Assembly: GCF_019599265.1 (NCBI RefSeq)
Contig: NZ_JAHZTC010000011.1
Span: 89,720 to 153,719, forward strand
Length of the DNA stretch: 64,000 nt
From: Pontibacter sp. HSC-14F20
GTDB taxonomy: Bacteria; Bacteroidota; Bacteroidia; Cytophagales; Hymenobacteraceae
Direction: 5' to 3'
Position numbers and translations under genes: made by a program. The notes below the pieces were generated by a model. It was not told where the DNA came from. It made no database searches and worked only from the letters and a program-made list of their open reading frames with translations. Shown piece after piece: positions 7,450-15,750 of this stretch. The first letter of the stretch is position 1. Each line of letters begins with the position of its first letter.

Positions 7450-8478
7450 TTAATTCTCCAGCACCATATTCTTCACGGCCTCTACCCACATCGGGTTAGA
7501 GTTCAGGCTTTCTACAAGTTGCCATTTCTCACCGCCGGCGTGCTCAAACATCTCCTTGAACTCCTCGCCAACTTCAATAGTAGTCTCCAGGCAGTCCGCA
7601 ACAAAAGCCGGGCTATACGCCAGCACTTTTTTGATGCCTTTGCCAGGCAGTGTTTTCAGCACCTCGTCGGTGTAAGGCTGCAGCCAAGGGTCTTTTAAAA
7701 GCCTGGACTGGAATGTGACCGTGTACTGGTCCTCACGCAGGCCCAGCTTTTGTGCCAGCATTCTGGAAGTTACAAAGCAGGAGGCACGGTAGCAGTACTT
7801 ATTGCGTTTGTTGTAACTGTTGCAGCAGGCGCCCAACTGGCAGTAGCCTTTGTCGCTGCCTTTGAGCACTTGGCGTTCCGGCAGACCATGGTAACTGAAA
7901 ATGACATGGTCATAATCGTCCTGCGCCATGTGTTGCTTGCCCAACTCCGCAAAAGCATTGATAAAGCCCGGATCGTCGCAGAAGGAGGAGATGAAGTTGA
8001 TGCTAGGTATAACCCACCATTCTCTTACAATCTCCATCACTTTGTCTTGCACAGAACCTGTTGAGGCTGCCGCATACTGCGGGAACAGTGGAAGCACGAT
8101 GATCCGCTCCACGCTCTTTTCACGAAGCTCTTCCAGGGCACTGGCAATGCTCGGGCTCTGGTAACGCATGCCAAAAGCCACGTGGTAGCCGGAGCCCAGC
8201 GCTTCCTGCAGTTTTTTCTGGAGGTCCAGTCCGTGGTAAAGGAGCGGAGAGCCGCGCTCTGTCCAGAGTTGCTTGTATACCTTGGCAGATTTTGGTGCTC
8301 TAAAAGGAGCAATCACGCCATTCACAAGGGCGTAGCGCCCCACGGGGTTCATATCGATTACGCGGGGGTCCAGCAGGAACTCGCGCAGGTATTTTCTTAC
8401 GTCAGGAGTACTGGGTGTATCTGGCGTGCCCAGGTTCACCAGCAAAACGCCAATCTTGCCTGTTTTTTTCTTGCTCAT
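7450..8478 (-). CDS. hemH: Ferrochelatase
   Basis: 342 aa. It starts with KIGVLLVNLGTPDTP, has the catalytic histidine in FSYHGLPERQ (His197) and a C-terminal SPAFVADCLETTIEVGEE segment with the conserved Glu. It inserts Fe2+ into protoporphyrin IX, the last step of haem b synthesis. Residues 213-234 hold five cysteines (213, 218, 219, 229, 234), which may bind a [2Fe-2S] cluster as in some bacterial ferrochelatases (inference). No other haem gene is in the window. It is a single leftward gene with a TATCTTTG -7 box at 8512-8505. Confidence 0.94.
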   Translation of the reverse strand: MSKKKTGKIGVLLVNLGTPDTPSTPDVRKYLREFLLDPRVIDMNPVGRYALVNGVIAPFRAPKSAKVYKQLWTERGSPLLYHGLDLQKKLQEALGSGYHVAFGMRYQSPSIASALEELREKSVERIIVLPLFPQYAAASTGSVQDKVMEIVREWWVIPSINFISSFCDDPGFINAFAELGKQHMAQDDYDHVIFSYHGLPERQVLKGSDKGYCQLGACCNSYNKRNKYCYRASCFVTSRMLAQKLGLREDQYTVTFQSRLLKDPWLQPYTDEVLKTLPGKGIKKVLAYSPAFVADCLETTIEVGEEFKEMFEHAGGEKWQLVESLNSNPMWVEAVKNMVLEN

Positions 8479-8504
8479 CTATAACTAATAGTGCTGTTGC
8501 TTTA

Positions 8505-8512
8505 CAAAGATA
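8505..8512 (-). promoter_or_regulatory. -7 box TATCTTTG upstream of hemH
   Basis: A perfect TAnnTTTG on the minus strand lies 26 bp before the hemH start. No clear -33 element was found. Confidence 0.5.
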
Positions 8513-8675
8513 CGAAGTATAACGAGTTAGTTATGATTGATAGTTTCTATACCCTGATAGAGAACTGCGAGGAGTAAAGCAGCAAGTGGTCAGAAATGTT
8601 TGCATCGTTGGTTACTAAATCACTCATTTAAAATTCAAATCCACACATTTTCACCGGGTTTCGTAAAAAAAGGAG

Positions 8676-8683
8676 TAATTTTG
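8676..8683 (+). promoter_or_regulatory. -7 box TAATTTTG upstream of era
   Basis: A perfect TAnnTTTG lies 19 bp before the era ATG, giving a leader of about 12 nt. Confidence 0.55.
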
Positions 8684-8702
8684 CAACCTTAAATTTTCAA
8701 CA

Positions 8703-9590
8703 ATGTCCGAAAATCCGCACAAAGCCGGTTTTGTAAGTATAGTAGGGAAGCCCAATGTAGGTAAATCTACGCTTATGAACGCCCTGGTGGGGGAAAAGCT
8801 GTCCATTATCACGTCCAAAGCCCAGACCACGCGTCATCGCATTATGGGTATCCTGAATGGCGATGATTTCCAGATCGTGTATTCTGATACGCCTGGTATC
8901 ATTAAGCCGCAGTATGCTTTGCACGAGTCGATGATGAGTTTTGTTCGCACTTCTTTGGAGGATGCAGACATTATTTTGTTTGTGACGGACATTTATGAAA
9001 AGCATGACGAGGACGATGTGATCAAGCGCCTGCAGCACGCCGAGGTGCCGATTCTGCTGCTCATCAACAAGATCGATCAGGCCACAGAAGAAGAAGTGAA
9101 CGAGAAGGTGGCTTACTGGCAGGAGAAGATGAACCCGACCGAGATTCACCCGATTTCGGCCTTGCATAATTTCGGAGTAGAGCAATTGTTCAACCGTTTG
9201 ATGGCATTATTGCCAGAGCATCCGGCTTTTTATCCCAAAGATGAACTGACTGACAAGCCCGAGCGTTTCTTTGTGTCCGAGATCATCCGCGAGAAGATTT
9301 TCCTCAATTATAAAAAGGAAATTCCCTACAGCTGCGAAGTAGTGGTAGAGGAGTTCAAAGAGGAAGAAGACATCATCCGTATCCGGGCCGAGATCAGTGT
9401 GGAGCGCAAGAGCCAGAAAGGTATAGTGATTGGCCACAAAGGCGAGGCGCTGAAAAAAGTGGGAACGCAGGCCCGCGTGGATATGGAGCAGTTTTTTCAG
9501 AAAAAGATATTTCTTGATTTATACGTGCGCGTGAACGAGAACTGGCGAACCGACCAGAAGCTGCTGCGCCGATTCGGCTACAGCGAGTAG
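8703..9590 (+). CDS. era: GTPase Era
   Basis: 295 aa. The G1 loop is GKPNVGKST (about 16-24), followed by the switch region TTRHRIMG, G3 DTPG, G4 NKID and a C-terminal KH domain with VIGHKGEALKKVGTQARVDME. Era binds the 3' end of 16S rRNA and assists 30S assembly. It is followed 63 bp later by der, a second ribosome-assembly GTPase; the pair is probably co-transcribed, as no terminator separates them. Confidence 0.96.
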   Translation: MSENPHKAGFVSIVGKPNVGKSTLMNALVGEKLSIITSKAQTTRHRIMGILNGDDFQIVYSDTPGIIKPQYALHESMMSFVRTSLEDADIILFVTDIYEKHDEDDVIKRLQHAEVPILLLINKIDQATEEEVNEKVAYWQEKMNPTEIHPISALHNFGVEQLFNRLMALLPEHPAFYPKDELTDKPERFFVSEIIREKIFLNYKKEIPYSCEVVVEEFKEEEDIIRIRAEISVERKSQKGIVIGHKGEALKKVGTQARVDMEQFFQKKIFLDLYVRVNENWRTDQKLLRRFGYSE

Positions 9591-9653
9591 CGCACTATTA
9601 AAGCTTCGGGGCAAGGTGCTCCGGGGGCACTTTAACTACTTTATTTTTATTAG

Positions 9654-10967
9654 ATGTCAACCAACATCATTGCAATTGTAGGTCGCCCGAACGTGGGCAA
9701 GTCTACGCTATTTAACCGCCTTGTAGGGCGCCGCCAAGCCATTATGGATAACGAGAGCGGTGTAACCCGCGACCGCAGCTACGGGCACGGCGACTGGACC
9801 GGCAAGTACTTCACCGTTATCGACACCGGTGGCTACGTGCACGGATCCGACGATATTTTTGAAGGAGAGATCAACAAGCAGGTAGAACTGGCTATTAAAG
9901 AAGCTGATGTAATTCTGTTTATGGTAGACGTGGAGGCAGGCGTAACCAGCCTGGACGAAGAGTTTGCCAACGTACTGCGCCGCACTGATAAGCCAATCTA
10001 TGTAGTAGCCAACAAGGCTGATACCAATGCACGTGCGCATCAAATGGGAGAGTTCTATGCCTTAGGTTTAGGTATAGATATTTTCCCGATCTCATCGCAA
10101 AGCGGCTCCGGCACCGGCGACCTGCTGGACGAAGTAGTAAAGCATTTTAAAACGGAAGGTACAGAAGACCCGGATGTAGGTGTACCTAGACTGGCCGTGC
10201 TAGGCCGCCCGAACGTGGGTAAATCATCTTTTGTAAACCTGCTGCTGGGTGTGGAGCGTAACATCGTGACCGACATTGCCGGCACTACCCGCGATGCTAT
10301 TGACTCGCGCTACAACGCCTTTGGGAAAGAGTTTATCATTGTAGATACAGCTGGTCTGCGTCGCAAGAGCAAAGTGAGCGAAGACATTGAGTTCTACTCC
10401 GTGATGCGTTCCGTGCGCGCCCTAGAGGATGCCGATGTGTGTATCGTGATGCTGGATGCAACCCGTGGCGTGGAGTCGCAGGACGTTAACATCATTACCC
10501 TGGCCGAGAAAAACCGCAAGGGCATCGTCATTCTGGTGAACAAGTGGGACCTGGTAGAAAAGGACACTCATAGCACCAAGCATTTTGAGGAAGCAATACT
10601 GAAGGCGATCGCACCGATCAAGTATGTGCCGATTATTTTCACGTCGGTGTCAACGAAGCAGCGTGTGCACAAGGCCATTGAAACTGCGATGGAGGTATAC
10701 GAGCAGAAGACACGCAAAATTGCTACTTCCAAGCTCAACGATAAAATACTGCCGGAGATCGAGCGTTACCCGCCACCATCCATGAAAGGCAAGTTTATCA
10801 AGATTAAGTATGTAACGCAGCTGCCGACGCACAACCCGACGTTTGCGTTTTTCTGCAACCTGCCGCAGTACATCAAGGAGCCGTATACCCGCTACCTCGA
10901 GAACACGATCCGCAAGCATTTTGGCTTCGAAGGAGTACCGATCAAAGTGTTGTTTAAGAAAAAATAA
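9654..10967 (+). CDS. der: Ribosome-assembly GTPase Der (EngA)
   Basis: 437 aa. It has two GTPase domains in tandem: the first with GRPNVGKSTLFN (residues 9-20), DTGG and NKAD, the second with GRPNVGKSSFVN (about 184-195), DTAG and NKWD. A C-terminal KH-like domain ends FGFEGVPIKVLFKKK. Der acts in 50S subunit maturation. It lies downstream of era on the same strand. Confidence 0.97.
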   Translation: MSTNIIAIVGRPNVGKSTLFNRLVGRRQAIMDNESGVTRDRSYGHGDWTGKYFTVIDTGGYVHGSDDIFEGEINKQVELAIKEADVILFMVDVEAGVTSLDEEFANVLRRTDKPIYVVANKADTNARAHQMGEFYALGLGIDIFPISSQSGSGTGDLLDEVVKHFKTEGTEDPDVGVPRLAVLGRPNVGKSSFVNLLLGVERNIVTDIAGTTRDAIDSRYNAFGKEFIIVDTAGLRRKSKVSEDIEFYSVMRSVRALEDADVCIVMLDATRGVESQDVNIITLAEKNRKGIVILVNKWDLVEKDTHSTKHFEEAILKAIAPIKYVPIIFTSVSTKQRVHKAIETAMEVYEQKTRKIATSKLNDKILPEIERYPPPSMKGKFIKIKYVTQLPTHNPTFAFFCNLPQYIKEPYTRYLENTIRKHFGFEGVPIKVLFKKK

Positions 10968-11000
10968 GAGCTTCTGTATCAATATATTCAGATATACTGT

Positions 11001-11008
11001 TATATTTG
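11001..11008 (+). promoter_or_regulatory. -7 box TATATTTG upstream of the first small lipoprotein
   Basis: A perfect TAnnTTTG lies 31 bp before the ATG at 11040, so this small gene has its own promoter separate from der. Confidence 0.65.
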
Positions 11009-11039
11009 AAGCTTCATCTTTAACCAATCACAAAACATT

Positions 11040-11225
11040 ATGAAAAAAGTATTCGGTTTACTATTCGTTGCAGGTCTTTTCACTTTTGCATCATGCAATA
11101 ACGCAGAAGAAACTGCAACTGATGTTGAGACTACTGAAACAGAAACTGTAGAGACAGTTGACGTTGAGACTGACATGGAGATGGACACCACTTCTGTAAT
11201 GGAAGACACAACTACTGTTCAGTAA
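11040..11225 (+). CDS. Small acidic lipoprotein (copy 1)
   Basis: 61 aa. A lipoprotein signal peptide (MKKVFGLLFVAGLFTFASC) gives a mature protein of about 43 residues that is almost entirely Glu, Asp, Thr and Val, in a loose TETV/VETD repeat. No function is known to me. It has its own promoter and a perfect terminator, and a paralogue follows at 11369 with the same leader element (TTAACCAATC) and signal peptide core. The mature part is low-complexity and probably disordered; the lipid anchor is predicted from the lipobox only. Confidence 0.8.
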   Translation: MKKVFGLLFVAGLFTFASCNNAEETATDVETTETETVETVDVETDMEMDTTSVMEDTTTVQ

Positions 11226-11270
11226 TCACTGGTACCAGTACTACCTGTCGGCAACGTCAGGCAAAAGAAA

Positions 11271-11297
11271 AAAAGCACTCTTCGGAGTGCTTTTTTT
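11271..11297 (+). terminator. Terminator with UUCG tetraloop after small lipoprotein 1
   Basis: A perfect 10-bp stem (11271-11280 with 11285-11294) is closed by C-UUCG-G and followed by a T-run. Confidence 0.93.
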
Positions 11298-11368
11298 ATA
11301 TATAACAAAACCTATGCTTATCGGGCTCGTACTGCAAGTAGCTTATTTCTCACCTTAACCAATCTATA

Positions 11369-11548
11369 ATGAAAAAGCCAATTTTAATGATTCTCGCAGC
11401 CGGTCTGTTCACTTTCACTTTTGCATCATGCGATACGCGTGAGGAAAACACGCAGGAGAGAGTGGAGGACACAGCAGAAGACGTAGGTAACGACGTGGAA
11501 GATGCCGCTGATGAAGTAGAAGATGAAGCAAAAGATGTAGTGCAATAA
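11369..11548 (+). CDS. Small acidic lipoprotein (copy 2)
   Basis: 59 aa, ATG at 11369 to TAA at 11546-11548. The signal peptide MKKPILMILAAGLFTFTFASC is close to that of copy 1 (shared AGLFTF and FASC). The mature 39 residues are made of alternating EDxA/DEVE units and are highly acidic. The pattern of Asp/Glu and small residues suggests an amphipathic helix or a disordered acidic chain. The leader TTAACCAATC matches that of copy 1, so the two arose by duplication. A terminator follows directly. Function unknown. Confidence 0.78.
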   Translation: MKKPILMILAAGLFTFTFASCDTREENTQERVEDTAEDVGNDVEDAADEVEDEAKDVVQ

Positions 11549-11565
11549 GCACCTGGCAACATAAA

Positions 11566-11605
11566 AAAACCGGCAGATCCTGAAAAGGGTCTGCCGGTTT
11601 TTTTA
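11566..11605 (+). terminator. Terminator after small lipoprotein 2
   Basis: A 13-bp stem with one G-T wobble (AACCGGCAGATCC with GGGTCTGCCGGTT, about 11568-11599) is followed by a T-run. It can also serve the leftward gene's opposite direction. Confidence 0.88.
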
Positions 11606-11634
11606 TACCTGATTACAAAAATATAGCCATCCTT

Positions 11635-12204
11635 TTACGCGCCAAGCCGCTTCTGGATCATGCTGTTTACCAACGCAAAGAGCCGCTTAGGTGTATAAGT
11701 CCGCCAGGGCAGTTCATCCAGGGTGCCTCCTGAGTTTATATAGGAATCGATGTTATAGCTGCGCATTTCACTGAGCACAAAATCACGGAAGCTGATGGCC
11801 GCGATCCAGCCTTCTTCCACATCCTCAAACCACTCTTCGTAATAGTCGTCTTCAGAACCATGGAAGTTAAACACATTCTCGCCTATCAGGATAAAATGTT
11901 TGATACCCTCCTGCACCAACGGATCGATGATATTGCGTTTTAGTTTCATGATGTCATTGTGAAGCGCATCGTTCCACTCGCCAATAAACTCAATCACGGC
12001 GAAGCCAAGTTCGTAGTCGGCATAGAGTATTTTCAGGTATAGCGTCTCAGAATCAATTTCGTCCCACTGCGGGTGTATGTAATAGCCATAGATGGTATTA
12101 GTGTATTGCGTGAGGCTGTTCTCGGCGCCATACAGCGGAGAGCGCGGGTCTTCGGTAGCTGAGTATAGCTCCAACCAATTATAAAAGGGTTCAATTGTGT
12201 GCAT
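11635..12204 (-). CDS. Conserved hypothetical protein
   Basis: 189 aa, no signal peptide and no membrane segment, so probably cytoplasmic. It is rich in Trp, Tyr and acidic residues (FYNWLELYSATEDPRSPLYG, DDYYEEWFEDVEEGWIAAISF). A hydrophobic-charged alternation around 60-110 suggests an alpha/beta fold. I do not recognise a family. It starts ATG at 12204 and is separate from its neighbours; the small lipoprotein terminator lies just past its 3' end. Confidence 0.7.
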   Translation of the reverse strand: MHTIEPFYNWLELYSATEDPRSPLYGAENSLTQYTNTIYGYYIHPQWDEIDSETLYLKILYADYELGFAVIEFIGEWNDALHNDIMKLKRNIIDPLVQEGIKHFILIGENVFNFHGSEDDYYEEWFEDVEEGWIAAISFRDFVLSEMRSYNIDSYINSGGTLDELPWRTYTPKRLFALVNSMIQKRLGA

Positions 12205-12427
12205 AGGTCAATTTGTTCTGCCATCTTCTTTAGCGTCTGGCCTTCGTCTGTCTACTTAAAGAATCTCGACAAAGTTGGCTATATTTAAGGAAGAAATTGC
12301 CCGATTAGTCAACTCCTGTGTGCTGATGCAGGTATAAGCAGGTACAAAATAACCGCTTGATATGCTAAGGCTGTCCTGCGTACGTTATAACATGGCACGT
12401 TCCAACTGAAAACACCACCCATTTCTT

Positions 12428-13510
12428 ATGCAGTTCACATTCACCACCAATTTTCTTAAACCGGCAGTGACCATACTCTTCTTACTGGCATTGCTGAGTT
12501 TTAGTACGCAGGCATTAGCCAAACTAGATTATACCAAGGAGTATCATCCACGCATCAATAAAGCTGAGAGGCTGGTGATGGCAAAAGATTATGCAGAAGC
12601 TCTGGAAACTTACCAGCAGGCTTTTGCAGCGGTGCCCCACGGTTTTGCCCGCGACTACTACAATGCCGCCGTGTGTGCCGCACTTACAGGTCACGAAAAA
12701 CAAGGTATAGATTATCTGGAGAAGCTCGTAGGAAAAGGTGTTTCCCTGGAGTATCTGGAACAGCAAGAGACACTTGACACCCTGAGAGCACACAAAGCCT
12801 GGAAGAAGTTTGCGAAAAAATACCCGAAGCGCCGCAAAGCTTTCCGTGAGAACACAAACATAGACCTGCGTGCCGACCTGGATGAACTCTGGGCACGGGA
12901 TCAGTTTTTCCGCCAGGCGAAGGGAGGCCTGCGCGTGCATGCCGATACGATCAGAAAGATAGAAGCAGACAACGTGAAAAGACTTTTGGCCTGGATCAGT
13001 AAGCACGGCTACCCGGGAGAGGAACTGATAGGCCTGCCAGACACGCTGGAGGTATTGCCACGCTTTAGCATCGTGATTCAGCGACAGACCACCGCCCGCA
13101 ACGGCTTTGATTTTAAAAAGGTGCTCACCCAGGCCGTGCAGGAAGGTAAACTCGACCCGCAGGCTGCTGCCTACCTGATGGACCAGCAGCAGGGGAAAAA
13201 CCTGTATCGGTCCAAAGTGCTGGCCCGCGTTATCTGTAATAAACCGGAAGACTGTAAAGACGATGAAGAATTCGGGGACCTGTCCAGCCGCTATTTGGTG
13301 CAGCGGATGAGCGAGGAGGAAGAGACAAAGGCGAACGAACTCCGGCAGGAACTTGGTCTGGAACCTGTGGCAGACTACCGTGAGAAAATGCGGTATGCCA
13401 TAAAAGACGATCGCTTTAAATTAGGTTACGATTGGGCGGTGATCAATTATAAAGTGCCGAGCAAAGAGGCCGCAAAAGTACTTGTGGAGAGTATGGCCAT
13501 ATTGGATTAG
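12428..13510 (+). CDS. Exported TPR-like protein of unknown function
   Basis: 360 aa. A signal peptide (about 1-32, LLALLSFSTQALA) precedes a short helical repeat region (RLVMAKDYAEALETYQQAFAAVPHGFARDYYNAAVCAALTGHEKQGIDYLEKLV, about 48-102) that reads as two TPR-like units. The second half (about 150-330) has WARDQFFRQAKG and RFSIVIQRQTTARNGFDFKKVLTQAVQEGKL, a pattern reminiscent of DUF6624 proteins, though I cannot confirm membership. It is likely periplasmic. It stands alone, with a strong bidirectional terminator behind it. Confidence 0.75.
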   Translation: MQFTFTTNFLKPAVTILFLLALLSFSTQALAKLDYTKEYHPRINKAERLVMAKDYAEALETYQQAFAAVPHGFARDYYNAAVCAALTGHEKQGIDYLEKLVGKGVSLEYLEQQETLDTLRAHKAWKKFAKKYPKRRKAFRENTNIDLRADLDELWARDQFFRQAKGGLRVHADTIRKIEADNVKRLLAWISKHGYPGEELIGLPDTLEVLPRFSIVIQRQTTARNGFDFKKVLTQAVQEGKLDPQAAAYLMDQQQGKNLYRSKVLARVICNKPEDCKDDEEFGDLSSRYLVQRMSEEEETKANELRQELGLEPVADYREKMRYAIKDDRFKLGYDWAVINYKVPSKEAAKVLVESMAILD

Positions 13511-13530
13511 AAGTTTACAGGTATACAATA

Positions 13531-13583
13531 AAACAGATCGGCCTGCCAGTTTTAAAAATTACTGGCAGGCCGATCTGTTTTGT
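13531..13583. terminator. Bidirectional terminator between the TPR-like gene and murQ
   Basis: A perfect 20-bp inverted repeat (13531-13550 with 13561-13580) has a 10-nt A/T loop and T-runs on both sides, between convergent genes. Confidence 0.95.
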
Positions 13584-13598
13584 CAGGTATAGGTTTTC

Positions 13599-14417
13599 TT
13601 ATGAAATGCTATTGCCGTTACGGTAGGCCTCAATGGCGGCGCGAACACTGCCATACTTTTTGAGTAAAGCAGCAGCTTCCGGTTTTGCCAGTTGCAATTC
13701 TTCCATCAGCATACGTGTGCCGCGTTCCACCAGCTTGGTGTTGGATAGCTGCATGTCTACCATTTTGTTGCCTCTCACGTGGCCCAGCTGTATCATGGTA
13801 GTTGTTGTGAGCATGTTGAGAACCAGTTTCTGGGCAGTGCCAGCTTTCATGCGGGTGCTGCCAGTTACAAATTCCGGGCCTGTAACCACTTCCACAGGAT
13901 AGTCAGCGGTGGCGGCTACAGGGCTGTTGACATTGCACACAATGCAACCGGTGGCTATACCTAGGCGGTGGCAGGCTTCAAGGCCTCCTACTACATAGGG
14001 TGTAGTGCCAGATGCGGCTATACCTACCACCATGTCCTTGTCTGTGATGTTATGCTCCTGCAGGTCTTTCCATGCCTGTTTAGTGTCGTCTTCCGCAAAC
14101 TCCACCGCCTTCCGGATAGCACTATCGCCGCCCGCTATAATACCGATTACCATACCATGCGGCACACCAAAAGTAGGAGGGCATTCCGATGCGTCTACTA
14201 TTCCTAATCTGCCGCTGGTACCTGCCCCGATGTAAAAAAGCCTGCCACCCTCGCGGAGACGTTTCACAGTAGCGTTTACCAGGCTTTCTATTTGCGGTAT
14301 AACGCGTTCAACGGCTATTGGTACACTTTTGTCTTCCTGGTTGATGCAGGTAAGCAGCTCGTGAACGGGCATTTGCTCTAATCTATCGTAGAGAGAGTCG
14401 GATTCGGTAGTAGACAC
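13599..14417 (-). CDS. murQ: N-acetylmuramic acid 6-phosphate etherase
   Basis: 272 aa. It is a SIS-domain protein with FYIGAGTSGRLGIVDASECPPTFG (about 61-84; the Glu in ASECP is the family's catalytic acid), AGGDSAIRKAVEFAEDD and GIAASGTTPYVVGGLE. It cleaves the lactyl ether of MurNAc-6-phosphate to GlcNAc-6-phosphate and D-lactate in peptidoglycan recycling. The gene for a BadF-type kinase lies 43 bp upstream on the same strand, so the two likely form one salvage operon in which the kinase supplies the phosphorylated substrate. Confidence 0.95.
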   Translation of the reverse strand: MSTTESDSLYDRLEQMPVHELLTCINQEDKSVPIAVERVIPQIESLVNATVKRLREGGRLFYIGAGTSGRLGIVDASECPPTFGVPHGMVIGIIAGGDSAIRKAVEFAEDDTKQAWKDLQEHNITDKDMVVGIAASGTTPYVVGGLEACHRLGIATGCIVCNVNSPVAATADYPVEVVTGPEFVTGSTRMKAGTAQKLVLNMLTTTTMIQLGHVRGNKMVDMQLSNTKLVERGTRMLMEELQLAKPEAAALLKKYGSVRAAIEAYRNGNSIS

Positions 14418-14460
14418 TGTGATGATGGATCAAATTGAATTCAGAAAATAATTATACGCG

Positions 14461-15324
14461 CTATTGGGCATTCTGCATTTTGAGCAGCTCCTGATGGTAC
14501 TTGATCAGGCCTTCGCTTGGACTGGAGATAATAACTCCGATGCGGCAGCCATATTTCTTTGCCACCAGCTTAAGTGTGTCCGAGAAGTGAAACGCGATAG
14601 ACCCTACAAAGTTTACAGGGAGCTCACCGAAGCCCTCATACTTGCTGACATGGCGCTCAAAGAACTCCTCAAAGTTCTCATAAATCATTTCCTTGATCAC
14701 CGGATTCTTGCGCTTCTCGTGCATGAATTTGGCAAAAGTTGCCAGGTACTGGCTAGGTATATCAGAACCGTATACCGCATCCAGTACGCCGTTCTTGGTT
14801 AGGTTATACCTGTTTTTAAGCGAGGTTGCCAACTCATCAGGTAGCTCGCGGTACATGTAAGCTTTGATGAGCAGCTTGCCCAGGTAGGCTCCACTTCCTT
14901 CGTCCCCCATCAGGAAACCCAGCGAAGTGACATTGTCGATGATGTTTTTGCCGTCGTACAGGCAGGAGTTGGAGCCTGTCCCCAAAATACAGGCTATACC
15001 TGGTTTGTGACCGCACAAGGCACGTGCAGCTGCCAGCAGGTCGTGGTCTACGTAGTTAGGCACGCCGGGGAAGGCACGGCTCAGGGCGTCTTCTACACGC
15101 TTATTGCGCTCCGGGGAGCTGCAGCCGGCACCATAGTAATAAATGGCGCTGATGTTTCGCTCTTTTAACTGAGGCAGCAGCTCATTCTCAAAAACGCTGT
15201 AGATCTTGTCCGTATCCAGGTATTGGGGGTTGATGCCAGTGGTGGTTACCTGTTCATACTCGTTGTCGGTATCAATTGTACGCCAGTCTGTCTTGGTAGA
15301 GCCGCTGTCAGCTATCAGAATCAT
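14461..15324 (-). CDS. BadF/BadG-family amino-sugar kinase, probable MurNAc/GlcNAc kinase
   Basis: 287 aa. The ASKHA-fold phosphate loop is ILIADSGSTKTDW (2-14), with GAGCSSPERNKRVEDAL, a second phosphate loop CILGTGSNSCLYDG and GDEGSGAYLGKLLIKAY. This subgroup phosphorylates N-acetylglucosamine or N-acetylmuramic acid. Its position directly before murQ favours a MurK-type role (MurNAc to MurNAc-6-phosphate), as in the murTKQ cluster described in Tannerella; that is inference from context. No transporter homologous to MurT is next to it. The AGGTATA motif is frequent in this gene. Confidence 0.85.
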   Translation of the reverse strand: MILIADSGSTKTDWRTIDTDNEYEQVTTTGINPQYLDTDKIYSVFENELLPQLKERNISAIYYYGAGCSSPERNKRVEDALSRAFPGVPNYVDHDLLAAARALCGHKPGIACILGTGSNSCLYDGKNIIDNVTSLGFLMGDEGSGAYLGKLLIKAYMYRELPDELATSLKNRYNLTKNGVLDAVYGSDIPSQYLATFAKFMHEKRKNPVIKEMIYENFEEFFERHVSKYEGFGELPVNFVGSIAFHFSDTLKLVAKKYGCRIGVIISSPSEGLIKYHQELLKMQNAQ

Positions 15325-15384
15325 AGTATTGGTAAATTATGGTTGCTCAGGAGCCTGCCTTCGCTGGCAGGAAACTCCCCATGT

Positions 15385-15642
15385 TTATTTTCGGTATACT
15401 GAGTTTTTGACTTTTCCGATCACATCAAATTTGTCAAACACATATTCGGTATGCGGCGCATCCTTCAGCTCCTCGGTCAGGTCTTGTCCGGCCCAGTGCT
15501 CGTAGTGGTTGCCGCTCCGCCACAGTCTTGATTTCTGTACATCATAAATCAGCCCTTTGTAGGCGACCCATACCTCGTCCCGGTCCTGGCCGTTGCGCAG
15601 GGCGAGTTGTTGCAGGGTATACGTCGGGAGATTTTCTTCCAT
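15385..15642 (-). CDS. Cytochrome b5-like haem/steroid-binding domain protein
   Basis: 85 aa from ATG at 15642. The frame is open to 15675, but a TATATTTG -7 box at 15680-15673 places the transcript start near 15666, so the shorter form (MEENLPTYTLQQLALRNG) is chosen. The segment VWVAYKGLIYDVQKSRLWRSG, then NHYEHWAGQDLTEELKDAPH, is typical of the short prokaryotic cytochrome b5-like domain; histidines in HYEH and APH are candidate haem ligands. No signal peptide. It is a one-domain protein with an unknown partner. Confidence 0.85.
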   Translation of the reverse strand: MEENLPTYTLQQLALRNGQDRDEVWVAYKGLIYDVQKSRLWRSGNHYEHWAGQDLTEELKDAPHTEYVFDKFDVIGKVKNSVYRK

Positions 15643-15672
15643 TAAATCGCCGGCTCCACAGGGCCCGGGTTG

Positions 15673-15680
15673 CAAATATA
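15673..15680 (-). promoter_or_regulatory. -7 box TATATTTG for the cytochrome b5-like gene
   Basis: A perfect TAnnTTTG on the minus strand; a TTTG at 15708-15705 lies 24 bp further up, slightly long for a -33 element. It decides the start codon of the gene. Confidence 0.65.
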
Positions 15681-15750
15681 ATAATACTGTCCTAGTGATT
15701 GGGGCAAACGGAGCAGAATCAGGTTTGTTTCTTTGTCGGGCTCTTAGGGT

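Noticed and set aside
7296..7499. 67-aa frame between the LOG gene and hemH
   Set aside because: It runs through the bidirectional terminator and into the 3' end of hemH, and has no ribosome-binding site.
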